NCBI RefSeq assembly: GCF_900107395.1
Contig: NZ_FNPW01000001.1
Location: 1 to 57,156 of the forward strand
DNA: 57,156 nucleotides
From: Pseudomonas sp. NFIX28
GTDB taxonomy: Bacteria; Pseudomonadota; Gammaproteobacteria; Pseudomonadales; Pseudomonadaceae
Reading direction: 5' to 3'
The position numbers and the translations under genes are program-made. Below the pieces are notes generated by a model, which was not told the DNA's origin, did not search any database, and saw only the letters and a program-made list of their open reading frames with translations. This document shows positions 53,701-57,156 of this stretch, piece after piece; position 1 is the first letter of the stretch; the number at the start of each line of letters is the position of its first letter.

Positions 53701-55010
53701 CCGGCCTTGACGCCGGTGACGGTGGCAACCCCGTCGGCAAAGCTGATGACAAGGCCGGGATCATTCACCGAGCCGTCGGAGTTCTCGATCACCAGCCCGG
53801 TGCTGGTGTCGATGACCCGAACCTGGGTGATGGCCACCAACGTATCGTTCGCATAGCCGTTGATGAAGTTCACCCCGGGCTCGGCCGCGGTGTTGTAGGC
53901 ACTGATTTCCACTACGGCAGTCTTGCCGCCTTGCAGCTGCACGACATCGAAGCTGGCGCTCTTGGTATTGAACACCGCGGTGAAGTCGATGTTGGCTTCC
54001 ACATCCGCTTCGTTCTGGTCCAGGTTAGGCACGGTCACGCTCTGCCGGGCGCCGGTGACGAAGGTAATGCGAATGCCTTCCTGTTCCGTGATCATCTGGT
54101 TGTTGGTGCCCAGGGTGGTCGGGCCGCCGCCCTGGCTGGTGTTGACGGTATCGCCGGTGTTGATTTTCGCGCCGCTGGACTGGTCCGCCGGGTCTTTACC
54201 GGTCGCGACGAGCGTGGGGCTGCTGATGCGCAGGACACCGTCCTCGTTGACCACCGTCGGGTTGACCGCGGTGAACATCAGGAACAGGTTCTGCCCGGAC
54301 GGTGCGTTGGCCAGGCTGAACCCCGCGTCGTGGACGGTACCGATAAATACCTTGTCCAGCAGGTTGAGGGCGTCGTCCGGGTTGCTGGCGTCCGGATGCA
54401 TGAGCGGCTGGTATTCCACGGTCCAGAGCTTGCCGCCGCTGACCGGATCGCCGGTTTCCTCGATATAGGCGGCGAACACGATCGCGCCGTCGGGCCCGCC
54501 GGCCCGGCCCAGCAGGATGTTGTTGTCGGTATCGGTGTACAGCAGGATGGCGGTGCCATCGAGGGTGTCCAGGCCGCTGTCGAGGCCATCGAGCGGTGCA
54601 CCGAGGCTGTCGGTGAACTTGATGTCGCCCGCGATCGTGCCGGGTGCCAGGGTAAAGGCATTGCTGCCGGTGTCGCCTTCGGCGCCGGTATACCCACTCA
54701 GGGCGGCATTCGTCGCGGTACCTGCGCCCAGGGCCGTCAGGCGGGTGGCGAAGGCCTCGGGCAGGGCCGACAGCAGGATGTCGTTGTCGTCAGCGTCTCC
54801 CGCAGGGCTTGGCGTCGCCGTGGCGTTCTGCAAGCCGGCTGTCTCGTCCAGGGTCACGCTCGCCCCGGTCGTTACGACCGGCGGTGGGGTCTGTGTCGGG
54901 GCGCTGCTGAGGCTCAGCGTGTCGTCGGTGGGGAAGACGGGATAAAGGTTGGTGGTGCTGTCAGTGGTCAGGTCGTTCGTGGGTGATGCGGTTTTTTTTG
55001 TGGTAATCAT
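44772..55010 (-). CDS. Giant type I-secreted repeat protein (adhesin-like, DUF5801/T1SS-143-type repeats)
   Basis: 3412 aa. The start MITTKKTASPTNDLTTDSTT has AGGAG 6 nt upstream; the longer frame to 55109 crosses the leader. Residues 1 to about 494 are a unique Thr/Asp-rich region and a beta-rich domain (SGYTGAEGDTGSNAFTLAPG; ITFVTGARQSVTVPNLDQNE). Residues about 494-2964 hold 16 repeats of 153-155 aa, each with GTVDEDGL, GADVPLSY, VALVYSVSGDTLTAKAG, FTLLQPLDHP and DKDGDTVTAAAESLVITVDD. A unique C-terminal domain of about 445 aa ends LVGVDLLNTDIVMSSV, like an uncleaved type I signal (acid plus hydrophobic tail). No N-terminal signal, no LapG-type di-alanine retention module, no GGxGxD runs. 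Acidic, as in Ca-binding secreted giants. Presumably exported by the convergent type I system. Confidence 0.85.
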   Translation of the reverse strand: MITTKKTASPTNDLTTDSTTNLYPVFPTDDTLSLSSAPTQTPPPVVTTGASVTLDETAGLQNATATPSPAGDADDNDILLSALPEAFATRLTALGAGTATNAALSGYTGAEGDTGSNAFTLAPGTIAGDIKFTDSLGAPLDGLDSGLDTLDGTAILLYTDTDNNILLGRAGGPDGAIVFAAYIEETGDPVSGGKLWTVEYQPLMHPDASNPDDALNLLDKVFIGTVHDAGFSLANAPSGQNLFLMFTAVNPTVVNEDGVLRISSPTLVATGKDPADQSSGAKINTGDTVNTSQGGGPTTLGTNNQMITEQEGIRITFVTGARQSVTVPNLDQNEADVEANIDFTAVFNTKSASFDVVQLQGGKTAVVEISAYNTAAEPGVNFINGYANDTLVAITQVRVIDTSTGLVIENSDGSVNDPGLVISFADGVATVTGVKAGYQIEYTTTADHNRVLVENGAAVDARGDDHADFDIGGFTLRHASTSITEIGSKMIFEDDGPSATGTAALGTVDEDGLANGIPGGVGDVAGEATTVSGDITGIFLSGADVPLSYALSTDTSGLPALTSGGVALVYSVSGDTLTAKAGAGGADVFTFSLSAAGAYTFTLLQPLDHPAGDDENDLVINLGTLLKVTDKDGDSVTAPAESLVITVDDDTPTASGTAVAGTVDEDGLANGIPGGVGDVEGEATTASGDVTGIFQSGADVPLSYSLSSDTSGLPALTSGGVALVYSVSGDTLTAKAGAGGADVFTFSLSAAGAYTFTLLQPLDHPAGDDENDLAINLGTLLQATDKDGDTVTAAAESLVITVDDDTPTASGTAVTGTVDEDGLPNGIAGGVGDVEGEATTVNGNVSAVFQSGADVPLSYALATDTSGLPALSSGGVALVYSVSGDTLTAKAGAGGADVFTFTLSAAGAYSFTLMQPLDHPAGDDENDLAINLGSLLQATDKDGDTVTAAAESLVITVDDDTPTATGTAVTGTVDEDGLENGIAGGVGDVEGEATTVSGEVSGIFQSGADVPLSYALSSDTSNLPALTSGGVALVYSVAGDTLTAKAGAGGADVFTFTLSAAGAYSFTLMQPLDHPAGDDENDLAINLGTLLQATDKDGDTVTAAAESLVITVDDDTPTATGDAVTGTVDEDGLENGIPGGVGDVEGEATTVSGDVTGIFQSGADVPLSYALATDTSGLPALNSAGVAVVYSVSGDTLTAKAGTTDVFTFTLSAAGAYSFTLLQPLDHPVGDDENDLAINLGSLLQATDKDGDTVTAAAESLVITVDDDTPTATGTPVTGTVDEDGLANGIPGGVGDVEGEATTVSGDVTGIFQSGADVPLTYSLSSDTSGLPALASGGVALVYSVSGDTLTAKAGTTDVFTFSLSAAGAYSFTLMQPLDHPAGDDENDITLNLGALLEATDKDGDTVTAAAESLVITVDDDTPTATGTAVTGTVDEDGLENGIPGGIGDVEGEATVASGNVTGIFQSGADVPLSYSLSSDTSGLPALSSGGVALVYSVSGDTLTAKAGAGGADVFTFSLSAAGAYTFTLLQPLDHPAGNNENDITLKLGTLLQATDKDGDTVTAAAKKLVITIDDDTPTATGTAEPATVDEDGLANGIAGGVGDVEGEATTASGDVTAIFQSGADVPLSYALSTDTSGLPALTSGGVALVYSVAGDTLTAKAGAGGADVFTFSLSAAGAYTFTLLQPLDHPEGDDENDLAINLGTLLQATDKDGDTVTAAAESLVITVDDDTPTATGDAEAGTVDEDGLENGIAGGIGDVDGEATTASGNVTGIFQSGADVPLSYSLSSDTSNLPALTSGGVALVYSVAGDTLTAKAGTTDVFTFSLSAAGDYSFTLLQPLDHPAGDDENDLAINLGSLLQATDKDGDTVTAAADKLVITVDDDTPTATGDAEAGTVDEDGLANGIAGGIGDVEGEATTVSGDVTGIFQSGADVPLSYALSTDTSGLPALTSGGVALVYSVAGDTLTAKAGAGGADVFTFSLSAAGAYSFTLMQPLDHPAGDDENDLAINLGSLLQATDKDGDTVTAAADKLVITVDDDTPTATGTAASGTVDEDGLANGIPGGIGDVEGEATVASGNVTGIFQSGADVPLSYSLSTDTSGLPALSSGGVALVYSVSGDTLTAKAGAGGADVFTFSLSAAGAYTFTLLQPLDHPEGDDENDIAINLGTLLQATDKDGDTVTAAANKLVITVDDDTPTATGDAEVGTVDEDGLENGIAGGVGDVEGEATTASGDVTDIFQSGADVPLSYALSTDTSGLPALSSGGVALVYSVSGDTLTAKAGAGGADVFTFSLSAAGAYTFTLLQPLDHPEGDDENDLAINLGTLLQATDKDGDTVTAAAESLVITVDDDTPTATGDAEAGTVDEDGLENGIAGGIGDVDGEATTASGNVTGIFQSGADVPLSYSVSSDTSGLPALSSGGVALVYSVSGDTLTAKAGAGGADVFTFSLSAAGAYTFTLLQPLDHPAGEEENDLAINLGTLLQATDKDGDTVTAAAESLVITVDDDTPAVTGNVVTGTVDEDGLANGIAGGIGDVEGEATTASGDVSGIFQSGADVPLSYSVSSDTSGLPALTSGGVALVYSVVGNTLTAKAGAGGADVFTFSLSAAGTYTFTLLQPLDHPAGDDENDLEINLGSLLQATDKDGDTVTAAAESLVITVDDDTPLANGTAAAGTVDEDGLANGIAGGIGDVEGEATTVSGNVTGIFQSGADVPLSYALAADTSGLPALSSGGVALVYSVSGDTLTAKAGAGGADVFTFSLNAAGDYSFTLLQPLDHPAGNDENDISLNLGTLLQATDKDGDTVTAAANKLVITIDDDTPTANGTAEIGIVDEDGLPNGIAGGVGDVPGEATVATGNVTGIFQSGADVPLSYSLSSNTSGLPALTSGGVALVYSVVGNTLTAKAGTTDVFTLSLTVAGAYTFTLLQALDHPAGNDENNLILNLGTLLQATDKDGDTVTAAADKLVIGVNDDTPVLAFGNLIGTGTELAQQGYWSAGTGADGLGAAGLDISLVNGQFTLVRPDSTTSIGTGTLVEQSPSPDGSGAYQFAGTLTADFDNNAATANTSVNYTLTAYANGTYALDLEEGFRSTIVLSSADGSLDAGGPDPVRTLTIGTEEIVFFGANPLALPSGDNSILTGIGLGATDPTEPQLQTMPLPSFIGSAAMNVSTAGIGIANNLFQGDNQAAIGAGDESFVINPQSLLTSIKVYIDNSVGGYNTATEDLYYRAFYEDGTFSDLIEVNTLTPEAGGQVSFTVEQSATSLLDAVQLVMARGEIKIPTIEFAQEVESLASDVLLSFNATVTDRDGDTATSTFDANLFANDTADLFDFRLVGTAGERDAFNINLAGTDNLYQVSGFDAGAGQRDAVVLVGDAGAVVQSIDNAGADSIVTVAETGGQITTITLVGVDLLNTDIVMSSV
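47800..48140 (-). repeat. 341-bp perfect repeat, copy A (unit 13)
   Basis: Base-for-base identical by eye to 49654-49994, offset 1854 bp (exactly four repeat units: three of 465 and one of 459). Silent positions also agree, while neighbouring units differ, so the copy is recent or maintained by gene conversion. Confidence 0.9.
49654..49994 (-). repeat. 341-bp perfect repeat, copy B (unit 9)
   Basis: The partner of 47800-48140. Divergence begins abruptly on both sides (first mismatch just before 49654 and just after 49994), the mark of a conversion tract or a partly eroded four-unit duplication. Confidence 0.9.
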
Positions 55011-55050
55011 GACGTTCTCCTGTGCAATTCCAGTCGTAGTCGTCGAGGCC

Positions 55051-55066
55051 GCAGAGGGCCCTCTGC
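55051..55066. promoter_or_regulatory. 16-bp perfect palindrome upstream of the giant gene
   Basis: GCAGAGGGCCCTCTGC, fully self-complementary, 41 nt before the ATG on the minus strand. It has no loop, so a protein-bound operator is more natural than an RNA hairpin, though either is possible. The binding factor is unknown; the adjacent LuxR-type regulator is a candidate. Confidence 0.5.
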
Positions 55067-55117
55067 TGGCAGATGCAACAACTATGGGGATGCACCGCGG
55101 ATTGCGCATTGGCCGAT

Positions 55118-55138
55118 ACTCCCAGGCGAAATGGGAGT
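55118..55138. promoter_or_regulatory. Second dyad upstream of the giant gene
   Basis: ACTCCCA-GGCGAAA-TGGGAGT: 7-bp arms with a 7-nt centre, about 108 nt before the ATG. No U-tract. Either an operator or a leader hairpin. Confidence 0.5.
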
Positions 55139-55380
55139 TTCAGCCTATCGGGAAGGGCAAGCAGGCGAGGGCGGGAACAGCGATTGCGCCAAGGGCGTGG
55201 GGCGCGTTTTTAAGGGCGCACGACAGGGCATTCCCTGGCCAGCGGACGGGAATCTGGCGGTCGCGAAGAGCGGCGCGGCAATGGCCAGGCGGCGCATGTT
55301 CGAGCGACCACTGTGGTCAGGGCGATCAACCCTCGACGCCAGGCGCTACCTGGCCCGGCGCAATGAATGACGACACCGTG

Positions 55381-55413
55381 AAAAAGCGAGGGTGGTCTCC
55401 AGGCCACCCTCGC
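55381..55413 (-). terminator. Rho-independent terminator of the second giant gene
   Basis: Minus strand: 10-bp stem GCGAGGGTGG, loop CCTGGAGA, CCACCCTCGC, then a short T-run (55381-55385). It lies 22 nt after the stop of the partial gene and has the same stem sequence as the terminator at 44713-44750. Confidence 0.85.
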
Positions 55414-55435
55414 ATCCGCTCGCATCGGCGATGGT

Positions 55436-57156
55436 TCAGACGCTGCCCAGGACGATGTCGGTGTTAAGCAGGTCGACCCCGACCAGGGTAATGGTCGTCA
55501 GTTGCCCGCCGGTCTCGGCCACCGTGACGATGCTGTCGGCGCCGGCGTTGTCGATCGACTGCACCACGGCTCCCGCATCGCCGATCAGCACCACCGCATC
55601 GCGTTGGCCCGGGCCGGTATCGAAGCCGCTGACCTGGTACTGGTTCTCGGCGGCCGCCAGGTCGATGTTGAAGGCATCCCGTTCACCGCCCGTGCCCAGC
55701 AGTCGGAAGTCGAAGAGCGCGTCGGCGGGGTCGTTGGCGAACAGGTTGGCGTCGAATGTGCTCGTCGCCGTGTCGCCGTCCTTGTCGGTTATCGTCGCGT
55801 TGAACGACAGCAGGATATCGCTGGCCAGGCTCTGGGTCTGGTGAATGAACTCGATGGTCGGGATCTTGATCGTGCCCTTGCCCATCGTCAGCTGGACCGC
55901 GTCGATCAGGCGGGAGCCGTCCCACTCGACGAGGAAGGAGGTCTGGCCTCCCGCTTCCGCCTGCAAGTCGGCGGCCTGCACCTTGATGGGCGCGCCCGAG
56001 GTGGTGCCGTCTTCGTAGTAGATCGTGTAGTACAGCTCTTCCGTGGCCGGGTTGTAGCCTTGCACCGAGTTGTCGATGAAGACTTTCATGGCCGTCAGCA
56101 GGGTTTCGGGGTTGATCACGAAACTCTCGTCACCGGCATTGATGCCCGCCGTGTTGTTGCCCTCCAGGTTGTTGTTGGCGATACCGATGCCGGAGGTGCT
56201 GACGTTCATCGCCGCCGAGCCGATGAAGGACGGCAGCGGGTTGGTCTGCAACTGGCCTTCGGTAGGGTCGGACACGCCGAGCCCGATGCCGGTCAGGATG
56301 CTGTTGGCGCCGGTTTGCGGCGCCAGCGGATTGGCGCCGAAGAACACCACTTCCTCGGTGCCAATGGTCAGCGTGCGTACCGGGTCCGGGCCACCGGCGT
56401 CCAGCGAGCCGTCGGCGCTGCTGAGGACCACGGTCGAGCGGAAGCCTTCTTCCAGGTCCAGGGCGTAGGTGCCATTGGCGTAGGCGGTCAGCGTGTAGTG
56501 GACGGTGGTATCCGCCGTGGCCGCGTTGTTGTCGAAGTCACCGGTCAGGGCCCCGGCGAACTGGTAGGCGCCACTGCCATCCGGCGACGGCGACTGCTCG
56601 ACGAGCGTACCGGTGCCGATGCTGGTGGTGTTGTCCGGCCGGACCAGGGTGAATTGGCCGTTCGCCAGCGAGATATCCAGGCCATCCGCATCCAGCCCGT
56701 CGGCGCCGGCCCCCATGTCCCAGTAGCCTTGTTGCGCCAGTTGGGTACCGGTGCCGATCAGGTTGCCGAATGCCAGGGTCGGCGTGTCGTCGTCGACGGT
56801 GATGACCAGCTTGTCGGCGGCGGCCGTGACGGTGTCGCCGTCCTTGTCGGTGGCTTGCAGCAGCGCTCCGAGGTTGAGGGTGAGGTCGTTCTCATCGTTG
56901 CCCGCCGCGTGGTCCAGCGGCTGCAGCAGGGTGAAGGTGTAGGCACCGGCAACCGTGAGGCTGAGGGTGAACACGTCAGTGGTGCCGGCCTTGGCGGTCA
57001 GGGTATTGCCCGTGACGCTGTAGACCAGCGCCACGCCGCCGGAACTCAGGGACGGCAGGCTGCTGGTGTCGCTGGACAGCGAATAGCTCAGCGGCACATC
57101 GGCCCCCGATTGGAAGATGCCCGCGACACTGCCGCTGGCCGTGGTGAGCTCGCCTG
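55436..57156 (-). CDS. Second giant type I-secreted repeat protein, C-terminal part (cut by window edge)
   Basis: At least 572 aa are visible; the reading frame stays open to the window end, so the 5' part lies outside. The visible part begins inside a repeat unit (QSGADVPLSYSLSSDTSSLP, KAGTTDVFTLSLTVAGAY), then has the same C-terminal domain as the 3412-aa protein: LAFGNLIGTGTQLAQQGYW, FTLVRPDNTTSIGTGTLVEQ, SFIGSAAMNVSTSGIGIAN, and the end LVGVDLLNTDIVLGSV. The last repeat resembles unit 16 of the neighbour most. It is a tandem paralogue from duplication and presumably a second substrate of the same exporter. Its internal ATG or GTG codons are not real starts. Confidence 0.88.
   Translation of the reverse strand, partial: GELTTASGSVAGIFQSGADVPLSYSLSSDTSSLPSLSSGGVALVYSVTGNTLTAKAGTTDVFTLSLTVAGAYTFTLLQPLDHAAGNDENDLTLNLGALLQATDKDGDTVTAAADKLVITVDDDTPTLAFGNLIGTGTQLAQQGYWDMGAGADGLDADGLDISLANGQFTLVRPDNTTSIGTGTLVEQSPSPDGSGAYQFAGALTGDFDNNAATADTTVHYTLTAYANGTYALDLEEGFRSTVVLSSADGSLDAGGPDPVRTLTIGTEEVVFFGANPLAPQTGANSILTGIGLGVSDPTEGQLQTNPLPSFIGSAAMNVSTSGIGIANNNLEGNNTAGINAGDESFVINPETLLTAMKVFIDNSVQGYNPATEELYYTIYYEDGTTSGAPIKVQAADLQAEAGGQTSFLVEWDGSRLIDAVQLTMGKGTIKIPTIEFIHQTQSLASDILLSFNATITDKDGDTATSTFDANLFANDPADALFDFRLLGTGGERDAFNIDLAAAENQYQVSGFDTGPGQRDAVVLIGDAGAVVQSIDNAGADSIVTVAETGGQLTTITLVGVDLLNTDIVLGSV

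Larger units (their letters stand above)
55011..55435. other. Intergenic region between the two giant repeat genes
   Basis: 425 nt without a supportable gene. It carries the terminator of the upstream giant gene (55381-55413) and, before the first giant gene, two dyads (55051-55066 and 55118-55138). The promoter of the 3412-aa gene should lie here; no clear -35/-10 pair was found. Confidence 0.6.

Noticed and set aside
51276..54986. 1236-codon plus-strand frame opposite the 5' half of the giant gene
   Set aside because: Same cause: composition-driven antisense frame without start signals or family patterns.
44772..55010. CRISPR-like or satellite array
   Set aside because: The regular 459/465-bp period is in-frame protein repeat DNA, with no short repeats and spacers.
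55011..55435. LapA/LapG-type retention signal for the giant protein
   Set aside because: The N-terminal 120 residues have no di-alanine cleavage motif in a LapA-like module; TAAS/TAAAG strings occur only inside internal repeats.

Overview
Organism and overall content (inference from sequence). The window is GC-rich and densely coded. It carries a T6SS cluster in the gene order known from the Pseudomonas aeruginosa H1-T6SS, an AprD/PrtD-type type I exporter, giant repeat proteins and REP-like palindromes. This points to a Pseudomonas, most likely of the fluorescens complex. No rRNA, tRNA, CRISPR array, phage or transposase gene was seen. Layout: (1) 1-1099, a REP-like inverted pair and a LysR regulator. 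(2) 1153-7114, minus strand, a post-vgrG effector cassette resembling PA0096-PA0101: DUF6484-like protein, DUF2169 protein, a ketosynthase-like protein without the catalytic Cys, a DUF4150/PAAR-like GHH nuclease effector (Tse7-like), a putative immunity protein and a TIGR02270-type protein. (3) 7275-20445, minus strand, the structural T6SS operon read right to left: tssA, tssB, tssC, hcp, an inserted amidase effector with a lipoprotein, a 33-codon small ORF, tssE, tssF, tssG, clpV, vgrG. (4) 20803-38296, plus strand, divergent: fha, tssJ, tssK, tssL, tssM, tagF, pppA, ppkA, tagT, tagS, tagR, tagQ (envelope complex plus the threonine phosphorylation pathway). (5) 38752-44520, plus strand: a three-gene type I secretion system (ABC ATPase, HlyD adaptor, TolC-like protein) and a NarL/LuxR-type regulator with a degenerate receiver. 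(6) 44772-57156, minus strand and convergent with the exporter: two tandem giant secreted repeat proteins, the first complete (3412 aa, 16 repeats of about 154 aa), the second cut by the window edge.

How the genes work together. TssJ-L-M form the envelope channel; TssK-E-F-G with VgrG the baseplate and spike; TssA-B-C and Hcp the tail; ClpV recycles the sheath. TagQRST, PpkA, PppA, Fha and TagF set post-translational triggering, as established for the H1 system. At least two antibacterial cargoes are encoded: a cell-wall amidase (Tae4-like) in the place where tagJ stands in the H1 cluster, and a VgrG/PAAR-linked nuclease. Three T6SS Shine-Dalgarno regions (fha, tssJ, hcp) match the RsmA/RsmE recognition consensus closely, fitting Gac/Rsm control. 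The type I exporter faces the giant repeat genes across back-to-back terminators and presumably secretes them.

Most interesting points. A PrtD-class exporter is paired with very large proteins that have neither a LapA-type retention module nor recognisable RTX nonapeptides. The repeat array has a four-unit higher-order duplication with a 341-bp perfect copy. The local regulator has lost the phosphorylation residues. An amidase/unknown-lipoprotein pair plus a small ORF replaces tagJ. The tagR signal peptide is built from four 18-bp tandem repeats.
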